Of a stretch of DNA of 64,000 nt, positions 1 to 13,340 are shown piece by piece. Origin of the DNA: Stercorarius parasiticus (taxonomy: Eukaryota > Chordata > Aves > Charadriiformes > Stercorariidae); the NCBI GenBank assembly GCA_013396915.1, contig VWZL01000562.1, positions 18,788 through 82,787 on the forward strand, in the 5' to 3' direction. The notes beneath the pieces are model-generated. The model worked only from the letters and a program-made list of their open reading frames with translations, searched no databases and had not been told where the DNA came from. The translations under genes and the position numbers were made by a program. Position 1 is the stretch's first letter; every line of letters begins with the position of its first letter.

Positions 1-3000
1 TTATTAGATATCAGAGAGTCAGCGTGGAGTGACACGTTGCAAATGTCTCAAGCTCAGGGTAAGCTTCAGTCAGAGCTTAGACATCAGAAAGCTCAGCTGT
101 AGACAATGAAGCCCACAAAATGGAAGTTTCTGGTTTTCTACTCAGAAATGGCTTGGAGTTTTGCCTTTTTTGCCTTGTTCAGTTAATAGTTCTTACGGAT
201 TACAAGTCATATACAAGAAAGCAGCTTTTGCGAAGTGCTTGTGAAGATAACAGTGCTATCCATACTGTGTGCTTGATTCTTCAGTAGTGGTGGACAGTTG
301 CACCTGGAAGATGGCAGCCTCAGTCATTCTTTTTGTAGGAGACAGATTTACCAGTTCAGATACCCACTGCAGGAACAGATACACTAGGAATTAAGGTTGT
401 AACAGTTTCACTGTTTGCATTGAATTTCTCTTGTTTGCTTGTTGTTGTCGTTTCTTCATTTTAAGTTGAATTCAATTTTCGTATTTATGATTGCATTCAG
501 TTGAATACATTGATCTAAAAATGTTTTTGTTTGTTTATTGAGAAGATATGAGTATAAGCAGCAATAAATGGTTGCATGTACTGCCCGTAAAATGTGTGAC
601 CATGCATACAGCCATAATGCACATGGAGAATAAATGTGTCACCACCAGGTTATATATAAGATCATTCATTTATCCACCCCTGTGTTCCCTTGAGTCCCAT
701 GGTCTAGTCATAGGCATAAACTGTAGCTTAAAGCTGTTTTCTACACAAATAATGTATCATTGCTAATTGATGCATGACGTTAATGTCATCACAGGGAGAA
801 TAACGGATGCAACAGTTAAAGCTACATTCCTTGAAAATGTTTCAAAAATTAGATCTAAATGAGAAAATGCCGATGACTGAAATATTCTCAGGGAAGGGAG
901 TCCTTTTTGTTAAACCATTCTTTGTAAGATAAAACTTGTTCCTCATCCAATAAATCAGAAGTGGATTTCCTTGTACCATAAAGCATTTTTTGTGATCATC
1001 ACGTTTTCATATCCATCACAAAATCATTGAACCTACACCCTGCAATATGGATTGGGGTGAGTCTGGAAATACGGCCCTCCCGGGACTAGTGATAAGATAC
1101 TGATTGTGTCAGACTTATTTCCAGAATTTTTCTGCGCATTTATACTCCAAAATTATTACTTATCTAAAAAATTAAAAATTACAAATTATCTACAAAAGCC
1201 ACCATTTTTATATATTTGCAGTATACTTAATGAATCTTTCAGTGAAAAGTAAGTCCACTTTCTACCCTTGTATCTATTTCCCCCAGAATGTGCAGAGCAA
1301 TTAGAATAGAATATGGGCTAAGCCAGCCCCAGGTCTGAATTTCATCACTAGAAAGTATTTTGACTCATACAAGTTCAAAGTAAAATCCTTGTGAACAAAG
1401 ATTTGGTATGTTCAATACCTGTTTGAACATATTATATTGTAAGGCAATACATTCATAGCTGTGTGGTGTCTGTTTTCATATGGGATGAAAATAAGTTGCA
1501 TTCAGTGGAGCACAGTTCTTTCGTAGCAGCTGAGAAACCAAATAACTGGAATTTTGCAATTAAACTTTTAGTCCTAGCTAGCATTTATGTAAAAAGCTGT
1601 AGCAGCTTTGCTGAGAAATCTTGAGTGCTGGATTTGATGGCTGTCTCTTGAGATCTTAAGGTGTGGAAAAAGGAGATAACAGAGCCTTCATCTTTACTTT
1701 AACTGCAGTGCTTGCCACTCACATGAAAGCATTTGTCAGGTTACAGTAAAGATGTAAAGAGAATTAAAATTGATAAGCCAAATGCTTTAGCAAATGTTAG
1801 TCTGTAGCTTCACAGACTATAACTCCTTGGGTGCAAAGGGAGGTCTGTGCCTCTTAAACTAGAGTCCAGGTTAGAACTTGTTGCTGTATGGGTCTGGGGA
1901 GCTCGAGGGTGCGTTCTTCATCTCGTGTTCAGGGATAACATGTCCATCTTTACATCTCTGTGCGGGGTGTGAGCCAGCCTCCCTCTCCATCTGCTAGGGA
2001 GGGAAGGGGAGCAGGCTCACAGTCCATGCTCTGTTGCTCCTCAGCATGATGCAGTATTTGGCCTGCCCTGACCATGCAGCAGGCCTATGTTGCAACCTTT
2101 GTGTCATTTTTTTTTCTTCCACGGTGTTTGCTTTCACTGTGAGGCCTAAAAGATGACCTGTCATAATACTCTTCTAGCTATATGGCTTTACTTTCTGGGA
2201 AGTTTCTCAAAAACCAAATTTTATTGTGACTGAAAATTATTTGCAGTGAAAACTATACACTCTACATCCTGAGATGACAGAGAAATGAGTTCATGTCCTC
2301 TCTTCTTTTTGTTTTCTTTTTTTAATAGCAAACATGCTGCTGTCACTCGTACACAGTCAGTGTTCGAATAGCTGAGTGGCTACTTAGAGGTGTTTTATTT
2401 TTGTAGCTACAATGTCAACTGAGTTCATTATAACGGGGTTGGACTTCTTAATGTTCGACCTTTCCCAGATGAAACCTTTATAAACACCTGTCAGTTTGGA
2501 GGCCTGGCAGTCCAGACAGTGACCTTTGTTCTGCTGCTGTCTTAGGCAGCATTTATCACTCTTGATAGAACCTAATTAAAATAGAGAAAAATAATCAGTG
2601 AGTGATGTCAGTGAGAAATGGAGAACCAGAGTAAGAGCTTTTACTGGCCACAGTACATCTATAACTAGCTGCAGCTCTTCCCTTTTCTTCACTGATGGAG
2701 GGAGCGTTATTCTGCCAGCCATTATTCATTCTCAATGAGCAGAGATAATCTTTCTTAATCCCTTGGAGGGGTTTCTTTGCAATATGTTTATTCTGAACTT
2801 TAAATCACTATTTACTTAGGGCCAGATTCTGTCATGCTTCTTTCTTCCAAATAGTAGCTTCCTCTGTTAAAAATGCAATAGTGTGTAAGGACAAGAATGA
2901 AGAGAAATAGGTTCTATGCTGGATCTTTAACTGGTGAATACAACTATGTGAATTTTCACATTAAGTTATTTTCTCCATGAACAATGACTTAAACTTTTTA

Positions 3001-3613
3001 TTTTATTGCTAAATGCTTCCACTTATCTAGATGAGCACGAAGGTCTGTGGTCCAGTTTTTGGAAAACTGGAGAAGGAGAAAAGCCTGCAAACTACGCAAT
3101 CTTGCCTGTGTTCTTCTTCACAGGTTTAGCTCCTACCATTGAAACTAGGTGTTTTATGGCCATCCCCATGCCACTAGCATCAAATATATATATATATATG
3201 TATATATATAAAATCAGTTAAACTGCCATCATTGCCTTTGATATTTTAATAATCCTCAAACTGCAGCAAAGTCAGTACTATACAGATAGACAGATTTAGA
3301 CAGACTTACCCCTTAAGGTCTTACATTAGCTTATACCAGACCATTAACACAAGTAAGAAATTCTCCATGCTTTGCATGTCTCTTTACCTGTTAAGGTTTC
3401 CTCTTTAACGTAGTGAAGAAGCTCTAGTGCATTACCTGTTTCTCATTTTGTGAATCTCTACCCGTCTTGTTTCAATCGTAGCTTATTTTTGTTTATGTTA
3501 CCTGTTTGTGAGATTAAGGCGTGCTGGTTTTCATTGGTTGTTTTAATGCATTTTGAACAAGAAACCCTTTTCCATGTTAATAATCTAACCCTTTCATATG
3601 TTATTGATTTTAG
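1..3613 (+). other. ST7: ST7 intron (3' part)
   Basis: This is AT-rich non-coding sequence ending in the acceptor gattttag just before the first visible ST7 exon. I see no exon, no young repeat and no convincing ORF in it; the open frames at 548-766 and 3006-3221 look like chance. The only clear structure is a TA microsatellite near 3184-3211. Confidence 0.8.
3184..3211. repeat. (TA)n microsatellite
   Basis: About 28 bases of alternating T and A are interrupted once by a G at position 3200. It lies in an ST7 intron about 400 bases before an exon. Confidence 0.9.
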
Positions 3614-3728
3614 TTGATGAAGGAGTTCCCTCTGCTCAGCATGTTCAACATCCATGAAAACCTGCTAGAGGCTTTGTTGGAACTGCAGGCATATGCAGAT
3701 GTCCAGGCAGTCTTAGCAAAGTATGATG
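3614..3728 (+). CDS. ST7: ST7 internal coding exon (first in window)
   Basis: The exon opens after the acceptor gattttag and closes at GATG|gtaagt, a strong donor. It reads 38 complete codons starting [20 protein letters not shown] and ending VLAKYD, plus the first base of an aspartate codon completed by the next exon (phase 1 at the 3' end). The content is leucine- and alanine-rich helical sequence, as expected from the repeat-like cytosolic part of ST7, where earlier residues form similar helices. The incoming phase is 0: the acceptor is followed directly by a leucine codon. No defect is visible. The identification rests on direct recognition of the protein sequence and on seamless splicing to the following exons. 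Confidence 0.96.
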
Positions 3729-4535
3729 GTAAGTTCATATATATTTATATTTTCTCTATATGGTACACACAGAGGCAGTATTTCTAAGTCAAACTCTTAA
3801 AATTTAGGAAACGCTGTAATTGAGATGATTAGCACAAGCTTCATAGATCCCCTTACACAGTCCTTAATCCAAAGATTAAACATTGTACGTTTTTTCTGCC
3901 AACCCATGCTTAATTCATTGTACAGCGTCATGTAACTCACTTCCTAGCAGCTCTTCAGTGCTTTCTTTGCTTTCGGTTGATATTTAAAGAATGACTATTT
4001 AGGTTCTGCAGACTTTTTATTGCATGATATTCAAACCTTGTCTGAAGCAAGTATTATCAGTTCCCTTGTGGGCTTTTCTATGAATGTTGACTTAGTAGGA
4101 TACAAGTGCTTTACAAACATTAATTGATTTAACTTCACAGCAGTCTAGTGAATAGCAGACTTCATGCCTTATGGGAAAAACTTGAAAAGCTCAGAAAACT
4201 GGGTGAACTTTTCGCATTAATTTTCAGTATTTTTCAGTAAGCATTATTTTTTTGCAGCATTACGTCACTTTTTATGTTCAAATCACAGCTCTTGCTCACT
4301 TGAGCTCTAGCCCTTTGAACTTGAATTCAAGACAGCAGTATCTCCAACAGAGAAAGGACAGAATAAGAAGCACCAACTGGCATTCTTTGTTTAGTTTAAG
4401 TTAAATGGTTTTTCCTTGTCTTGTGTAGAAACTTTGTGACAGAAACAGGAATACAATCCAATTCTCTTGAGCAGCATTCATCAACCTTCACGGTGCCAGT
4501 CTTCATCCTCTTCCTGCAGTCCCTGGCTTACTCAT

Positions 4536-5083
4536 TGTCATGGTTTAACCCCAGCTGGCAACTAGGACCACACAGCCGCTCACTCGCTCTCCTCAGTTGG
4601 GATGGGGGAGAAGAATAAAAGTGAGAAAACTTAAAGCAAAAGCCACAGACACAAGCAAAGCAAAACAAGGAAACAAGGAATTCATTCACTGCTTCCCATC
4701 AGCAGGCCGGTGTTCAGCCGTCACCAGGAAAGCAGGGCTCCATCAGGTGTAACGGTTACTTGGGAAGACAAAGCTCCATCACTCTGAACACCCCCCTTCC
4801 CTCTTCTTCCCCCAGCTTTACATACTGAGCATGACGTCATATGGCACGGAATATCCCTTTGATCTGTTGAGGTCAGCTGTCCTGGCTGTGTCTCCTCCCA
4901 ACTTTTTGTGCACTGCAGCGTACTCGCTGGAGGGGTGGTATGAGAAGCAGAAAAGGTCTTGGCTGCTTAGCAACAACCAAAAGCATCAGTGTTTTACCAA
5001 CACTATTTTCATCCCAAATCCAAAACAGCACTATACCAGCTGCTAGTAAGAAAGTCAACTCTATCCCAGCTGAAACCATGGCA
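4536..5083 (-). mobile_element. Solo LTR of an avian endogenous retrovirus (TguLTR5-like, ERVL type)
   Basis: The sequence runs from tgtcatggtttaacccc to gctgaaaccatggca, so it has TG...CA ends. It matches my memory of a very common neoavian LTR whose reverse complement begins with the same GGTTTCAGCTGGGATAGAG sequence. The flanks ctcat (4531-4535) and ctcac (5084-5088) match at four of five bases, fitting an old 5-bp target-site duplication. On the minus strand a CRE-like TGACGTCA (4839-4832) is followed by a decayed TATA region (TATGTAAAG, near 4825-4816), so viral transcription would run right to left, antisense to ST7. There is no second LTR or internal coding sequence nearby, so it is a solo LTR left by recombination. 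The family name is from memory and could be a sister subfamily. Confidence 0.85.
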
Positions 5084-8000
5084 CTCACTATCCACATTCC
5101 ATGTTCTACAACAAGTGAATGAGGAATCCTACAGTCATCAGTTTCATGTTGCGTTACTACACAGTCCTCCTTCATCCTCAGAAAAGTCTCATTCTATGCA
5201 CTGGAGTATGGCAAGGGAGTTTATGAAAGGAATATTATGTAATCATATAACTAAAAAGGAGATCATAACACACATGAATCAAATAGCTGAATTAAGTGAA
5301 ACAGATAGACTTAATTTTGATGTTTCTTAACTCTTTCTCTAGGTTGACCTTGTAGCCTTTAAAATGTTCTTAGCTCTTACAGCTTTTATGGTGTTCTTTG
5401 AACAGAGATTTAAAGGCTTGTAACTTCCAGAGTTTTTGAAAAGGTAAATAGACATCATTTGAGGTACTGTTGTATAAGTAGCTACCAATATGGGCTCTTT
5501 GATTCTTTGAAGGACTTAGCATCTTTTTCAGACTGCCCTTAGTTGATCTTCCATCCCATTTGTCTACTGAATTGTTCTCTACTTTTCTTTCGCGTGGTCA
5601 GTTTCAGCTTTTATTGCCCCCAGTTTGTACCAGAGGCTCCTTGTTCAGCCAGTACTGCTCATTCCCAATTCCATTTTTCTGCCTCTCTTAACTACCCATC
5701 CCAATCTTCTCTTCAGGGCAGTGATGGTCATGATACATCTCCTCACCCACTTTCTAACTCCTGTCTTACCAGACATCTTTTCCATCTACCCTTTTCTTTG
5801 TGGCTTCTGCCTCCTCTTCACTTGACATTCACTGCTGCGTTGGCTGGATGCCAAAAAGCAGAACAGCAAAAGCCCACACAAACAGAGGCTTCTTGCTGCC
5901 AGCCCCAGTACTTGGCCCCATATCGTCACATGGAACAGTGGCAAGGGGATGATGCATAAGTTTATTGGAGTACTGAGATGTGTGTACTTGATGAGCAAAG
6001 AATCTTTGGAAGGTATAACTGAAAAAATGGCAGAAGCTTCCACTGAATATGTGCTAACTACTTTCTTCTAATATCTTATAACTTAGGAAATTAAGACAAA
6101 TTTTAATGAGGCTAGCAATAAACCATTGGCTTGATCCTAACACAACCATACTGCCAAATTTCAGGCCGCTGCAGTAGACTGTGGCAGGGCTGAGGTAAGT
6201 TAATGAAGGTAAATAAGCAGCTGATTACAGGCAACATTAGTGATAGTCACTGCTACCAGTCAAGCCTGGAATGTCAACTCTTTCTGGAGTCAAGTTATAT
6301 CACCCAGGCCCTTGAGTACTGCCATCCAATAGCAGTAATGACTCTCGGAGAGATCTTGGTTATGCTTAGTCTGGTTAAAGAAATCCGCAGTTGAAGTGGT
6401 AACATCAGTCTTTCTTGTAGCTCCTTGTATTTCAGTAATTTCTGTGACACGCGTGTGGATCCCCATGGACTTTATTTCGTCACTGTAAGAAACAAGTCAG
6501 TAGAAATGCCTATTTTTATGCCCCAGGCACCCCAGAATGTTGGCACCTTCTAGTCTTTAATGTAGTTATGAGATAATAGCCCTGGGAGACAGAAGAACTG
6601 TGACAGAACAGGGAATTAAGCCATGCCCTCCCAAATCTCAGACTAAACTCCTGTGCTAGCCCTGCCTTTGCATACTAATGCCCTGATGCCTAGTTTTAAA
6701 CAATACCATGGTGGCACTTCATGTCATGGAAGTTGCATTTTGTTTTCTCAAAAGCATCTGATAGAGTCAAAACCGAGGTCGTAAATGTAATAAATGAGGC
6801 TTTTCAAAATAAAACTCTTCTTTGTTTGTCTGTTTGAACCCATGCAGTTTCAACTCGTGCTTTGCCATATATAAATAGAGGTGTGTGTATACCCTAGGTA
6901 TGCACAAGGACCCAGCAAACACAGGCTTAACCAGTATATCCCTTCCAGTTCATGAGTCTCAGAAGGCCCCTCTCAGGGAGTCTCAGCTCATTTTAGAACT
7001 CATCAGCTTCGTGTGTTGTAAGATTTATTGGAATATAAAACAATGAACTCATTTATACTTTCCTATCTGCAGTTTCTGTTGGTCCCACTCCACTGCCTTT
7101 TTTGACTAAGACCAAACCTGATTTATTGTATTTTGATAACATATGAACAAATTATTTCCTTGAGCAGTCTGCCCCCACCCCGGGCTAAAAGGTTGGATTC
7201 ATTATGCGAAACCTCAACCTCTGCAAGCAGACACACTGCTTTACCAAAAGCCATGTGTTAAATTGTGTTTATATTATGTACCTGGCAACAGAGCTGATGT
7301 CCATACTCATTATTCATGGAAAAAGGGCCTCATTAGTGGGACAGCATGCACTGTTGCTGAGCTACATCATTAGGGTTTCAGAGTTCAGTGTCTGTCAATA
7401 GAGTGCAGATGACCTAAATACTGTTGAATTCTGAAAAGATTTTTGGCTCTGATTTAACACATATCCATGTTATTTACAGCATAGTTATGGCTACTAAAGA
7501 GACTGTTCTTGATGGAATAAGCTTCTGGTATTCATAGTAGATAGTTTCTCTGCTCCTCTTCCATTGCTTTTTAAACAGATTGTTTTCCAGTGGAGTAGGT
7601 CTGCTTGTTGTGATGCTTAGAGCAAATGATTTATTAACGTCCCTGGGCAGCAAGTTGCTTTGATTGTTATTATCTGGTAACCTGGCACTGCGTAAAAACT
7701 CAGACCTTTCTGGCAATTGAAAGTCAGATTTTAAAAGAATGGATGCCTATGTATTTAGTCATAGTGATGCAGTGGTTCCTCCCTAAACCTGTCCTTGCTT
7801 TCCTTTTTTTAAATGACAGTGTTTTCCAGTGAGACTATAAGCCATCTGGTTTGCACGAGGAACACCTTATACAGATTCCCCTTTCACTTACCCCCTTGCA
7901 AAGAAGCAGAAAGACTACGTCACCATGTAGACAGAGTCCCAAATTCAGAGTTCACTTGAGAAGGTAATTTAGACCAAAGCATACATAGAAAGAAAGTTAT

Positions 8001-11000
8001 TTTTAAATATAAAAGGTCTTATTCTGGTCTAGGTAATGTCTAACTTCGAAGAATCCTACTTTAAATTAGTGTCAAATAAAAATGCAGGCCTTTGAACAAA
8101 CACTTTAGAAACAGTGTCTTCTTTGTCTTGGAATACTTTCAACTTAGTGAAATCCAAATGGTTAATGTAGCAAAATTAGTTCTCTAAAATGTAGCATAAT
8201 CAGGACTACTCTCTTTTCTCTGATCCCCCTCTGTCCAATTCCATCTCATCCTTACAGACTTAGGAAATGGGTAAATTCTATTTACATTGAACTTGAAGGC
8301 AATTCCTTTTGTACAGAGTTGCAAATTGATGAACTAATTGCATAGAGTCTTCAGTTATATTAGCTGTGGTCTCCAGGGGTTTTGTGTATATGTATGTGAG
8401 ATCACAGCTCTACTCCATCAGTTACATTACTTGCAATGATTGTGTTTGGTAATTTTGAAATGTAATACCTGGTAGAGCTAACTGGGTAGTGCAAGAAAGA
8501 GTTTTCTTCTGGGTTAAAGATGTAGCAAGTGGCAGTATGGAAGCAAGCATTACCTTCTGCACACTATTTTATAATCCTTCTATTTCTTTGAAAGAGAGAC
8601 CTTAAGAGAAAGTTCCTTTTAGTTAAGGTCATACGAAAGCCTAGTCAACCTTCTTCGAGAGATTCAAATCAGGTGAGATCTCCAGTTTGTGTAACAGCAG
8701 TATCAAGAGAATAGTTTCTCTTTTTTCCCATTACATCTTTTTCAGCTTCTGCTTCGAAGAACTGGTTTCTTTCCTCCATGTCAAAATCACTTGTTACTTC
8801 AGCTAGGTCTCTGCATCAGTTCTGTGCCTGTTCATACCATCTGGTCTCTTTTTTTGCCATATGATTCTGTGGGATTTTTTGTTTGTCCTGCTTCACAAAA
8901 GCACAAAAAGTCTGAACTAATTACACTAATTTTTTTCTAGTCTGCTGTGGGAGAAATTATTCCTTCCCCTCTATATGCATTTAGGGTTGAACTTGGTCAA
9001 ATCAAAGAGGCTGACACCTGCCTGGTCACTCAGATATGCATCTCAGCAAGAGTTGCATATAAGTGTTTACAACTAGCAGTGATCCTCAAAATCTTTCCAT
9101 AACTGAACAGTGTAAGTTTTAGTTGTGGTCATGGCAATATAAACACTTTTTGTTTGTGCTGAAATGTTTTTCCCATCCTATCAGGGGACCAAAATCCAGG
9201 CCTTAATGTACACAGTGGCTGTGCGTTTGTGTTTGATTGGGGTGTCTCCTGCCACTGAGGAAGAATGTCAAAAGTACAGACAATCGGAACCACTTTGTTT
9301 TGCAAGCACAAAGTAAGCGTTAGATCATTGTGTTCATAGCTTTGCTCCCTCCAGCATGTTTTCTACCACGTTTTGTGGAAAAATGCAATGACTATTGTCA
9401 TGGGAGATAATACTACAGGATATTAGATCTTTTTGACAAAGTGTTCTTCCCCTGGTGTTCAGTTCATACTTTCCTTTATTGAATTCCATCCCATCACTCT
9501 TGCTTTTAAGCATTTGTTTGAGCTTAATTCATTTTCTTCCTTAATGTTTGTGTCTTTATAGATGACTACATCTCTCTTCTGTCATCACTGATCCAGTCTG
9601 CCCGTATTTATTTGCTAGAGCACTTTCAATCTTTCCTATAATCAGTTTTTCCTAACACCTGTGCAAGAGCTGACAATGTAGCCTACAGGTGCAGAGAAAT
9701 GGGGGAGTTCTTTGCTGACAGGCAAGTGTTGGCCTATCACTTAAACACTAGAGTCTACAGAAAATCAGAGCTGGGGTTCACCCCCAAGCTATAGCCCAAT
9801 ACATGTCGTGTATTCCACCATTTTTTGTTTTACTTCTTTGCATAACTTATTCCAGTTTGTTGGTATACTTTCAGTTACATATTTGGAAATACGTGAATGA
9901 TTCCAGTAGCTTAATGTATACTCTCTCCAGTGCTATATAAAGAAGAGCTAGCAGTTTGACTGGAAGGATCTTACTGTGCAAATCATGGTCCCAGATCTAC
10001 AGCTTATTTCAGCAAATATTTAAGTCCTATTAGTGTTAATAAGACTATTCAACTATCTGAAATTAAGCCCATAAGAATCTGTATTGTTGACTTGGGAATA
10101 ACATATGCTTTGGGATCAAAATAGGGAATAATTTCTGATTAGTGACTTAGATTTTACTTTTAATCATGACTAAAGTAATTGCAGCATGCCTGTCACTTCA
10201 CATTTAGGGCCTTCTGATGACTTGGATAGGGGATGTTGCAGCAGTCCATATCCAGATTCATCATTTCTTGGTTTAGTTGCTATTTTATAAAAACAATAGA
10301 TCCCATGACCTATGTAGATGATATATGGCATATGCTGGATATCTTGAATCAGAGAAGTAGTGATATTATGGTTGCAAGTCTCTATCCATAGCATTGTTCC
10401 ATTAGTTCACTCTCACAAGCAACCACTTAGGAAGCAAATGACCAGTAAGAATTCCCTTTCCTAACCTTCTCCGTAGCTGTCTGGGGCTAAACAAAAGAAT
10501 ATGTTCATAAATAAAGTCCGGACTATTTTGTATTTTGTTTAAAGATATAAGCAATAAGGAAGAAGGAGAGCCTTTTTTAGATTGACACATCGGTTCTTAT
10601 TTGGCAAAAATGTCCTGATGGTTTTGACAACAGAATAGCAGTCACATCTTTCATCACATTGTGGGAGCTCCACAAGTAATCACAGGAGGGTGGGAAATAG
10701 TATAAGTGAAGTTATTTTGCCAGATGGCTCACAGAGCTGGACATAGTCATTTATGAAAAACTTCACTGTGGTTCCTGACAGAGGATGTATCTCCTAGGTC
10801 TAGTTTAGACTTGATTCCCTTGCTAAATTCAAGTTGTAGCCAGACGTAATTGTCTTATGCTTTTCTCTAAAATATGAGGGTCCAGTTTTGGAGATGAAGC
10901 CTAAATAATACGAGGATTTTGAAATACTGTAGTGATCAGACCAGAATATAGCAGAACCAAATACTTATGTTCTACTACAGAGCAAACAAAAAGCAAAACG

Positions 11001-11134
11001 CTTTTGGAGGGAAGCAGGCACAGACCTACCGAGGGCTATCTCCACAGCAACATAAACATGAACATTTGTATATATTTCTTCCATTGCCAAGGGACTATAG
11101 ATATTACCCTCAAATAATTGCTGCTTGATCATTA

Positions 11135-11410
11135 GGAGCATAGTACTGGAAGAGGCCTCCTGGGTGAGTCAGGTCCCCCACTGTTGCATTCACTACATGA
11201 TACTACCCCTTCTATGGGCTAGCAAGCTCCATCCTAGAATTTGCTATTTTGTTTGCCCCACTATTCTACCTAGAAATCTGCCTCAAAAATCCACTTCTCA
11301 GAAACCTGCTTTTAATCTCTAGCCTAAGTTTAATTCTGAACTGTTTACTCTTGTGCCAGAATTATCCTGTACCTAAGCAGCCCTTCTCCTTTCCTGGTGT
11401 TCCTTATGGG
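11135..11410 (-). mobile_element. Ancient CR1/L3-like LINE 3' fragment
   Basis: The plus strand shows degenerate matches to the antisense of old amniote CR1-type LINEs: ctggaagaggcctcctgggt near 11146, then a diverged middle, then tctagcctaagtttaattctg and cttgtgccagaattatcctg, ending tttcctggtgttcc. This is the order found in the 3' part of such elements read on the minus strand. It is much more decayed than the CR1 copies at 49-64 kb, with no usable reading frame. The borders are approximate and the subfamily is not determined. Confidence 0.55.
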
Positions 11411-13327
11411 CATGCATAGGGAACAGTTGTATCTTCTCTCAGACTTTATTTCATTTGGATTGTTACACAAAAATCCAGTCTTTCTGTTTGATTTTATTGT
11501 TCTTGACTGTGGGTGATCAGCTTGAACACAAAATTCCTTGAGAAATGCCATTTCTTCTGCAGGAATGACTTAGGTGGTGTACCTGAGCCTTACCTCACCT
11601 GACCACATTTCCCTTCCTTACAGATGCCAGCAGTTCATTGTGGATCATCCTGCAATCTATGTGCACAGATATTTGCAACTCAGGAGTACTTACTACATAC
11701 TAGAAGATGCTCTTTTGTGATAATGGTGTTTTGTTTTGGTATATTTAACCCTGTATCAAGCTCAGTTCCTACTGTATAATATCTTAATCTCTTAGCCAAG
11801 AATTGTAATAATCCTCACAACTTGGTCCATTCAGCTTCCACTGAACATTCTCCACTCAAGTATCAATGATCTGATGCAGAAACCAGCCTTTATACATGTG
11901 GTTAGAGGTTTTTTGTATGTTGAGTGGTCTCATTGTTTAACCTCATGGATTGTGTATTAATGGCTGAATTGCCATTTTCTTGATGTCATTCTGGCTTTTG
12001 CTGGCATACCTGCTTTCTTTGATGAAATTGAGCCAGCAGCTTTCATTGGCATAACAACTGTTTTTCCTATGCTACATCAGTTATGTACTCCAGACCCTCT
12101 TGATTCCTCCTAGTTTTCAGATAGAAAAGTGGTGTTCTTGCTGCGTTATTTGAAGAAGTCCAGGCAAACATTCTCATCTTGGTCTTCTTTTATATGAAGT
12201 TTCCCTTTTGCCTGGGAAAATGTATTTCCAGGGACTTCTAGGTAGGCGTCTTGTTCTGTGTCATTCATTCAAAATTTTGTAAGGGTCAGATCCTGAACCA
12301 ATGTTACTAGGCTTGAACTGGTGCAGGGGAAGATATTTCCCGTGAGGTAATGGTGGCTTCATGGCACAGAGAAACACTTGCAGGTAAGGGGAAAATAAGG
12401 TATTCTATTGACCAGTTTAAAACCTTATAAATGAGAGCACATCGTTGGTTTTCTTGGTTTGGTTTTTCCTTTTCCATTCCTCTACCTTTCATTCCATTTA
12501 TGATTTGATGAATAAGGTTTATACTGAAAGACAGAGACCAGTATGTTCTGAAAAAGGTATTTCTGTTTACTGGAAATAACTTTTAATTCCTAAGGTTAAG
12601 GAAAAGCTGGTATAAACAGGTTTTTTGAAGGTGCTTATAAATATTTTCTCCTCCTGTGATTGAAGATGTGGTCACGTCTGTTTCTGTAGCTAACTTCTAT
12701 TAGTGGAGTAATTAACATATCTATCACCCAGACTGCTTTGCATGCTGTTGATTTTGATCACTTTAGTCACTACAATTACATACTCCAGTGAAATTATAGT
12801 TGGAATATATTATAGGGGAGCATCCAACAAGATCTTTACATCTCATACTTGAAGTGCAAGTGCATAAAAAGACAATAGAGATGATTTAACAGGTAGCATT
12901 TTCAAAGTGCCTCAGTCATTCTGGTAATGTTTTCTGTCTAACAGAACAATGTTCTGCTTGGTTGCTTGGTTGTTAATAAGTGGAGGATGGTGACTGCTGA
13001 GATATGACTGGTTTGTCCTCTTTAACTCCTTTTTGGAGCCCTGTCTTGCAAGGCACTAGAGTTCAGTAAATCATAAGTTTCTCTTAACCCTAAAGTTACT
13101 GAGCTCTATGGTAATTTCATCTTTCTAATCAACTTTAATGACAAACTGAGGGATAGTTTCTTAGAACAATAGTCAGATTAGCTGCTCTTCAGTTTTACAG
13201 TGGGTCTACTCCAGTGCCTTGTGTTTACTATGCTGTGTATTTGTTATTTACTATAAGAAGCTATAATATTGTAATATTGCTGTGTGTAGAAGTGTTTGCA
13301 GAATCCAGCCTTTAGTGGGGGTTGTTC

Positions 13328-13340
13328 TTTTTTTTTTTTT
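13328..13340. repeat. Poly-T tract
   Basis: A run of 13 T within an ST7 intron, about 860 bases before an exon. It is not adjacent to a recognisable retroelement. Confidence 0.8.

Noticed and set aside
1..3613. An additional upstream ST7 exon
   Set aside because: No frame in this stretch carries the peptide expected just before LMKEFPLL in ST7.
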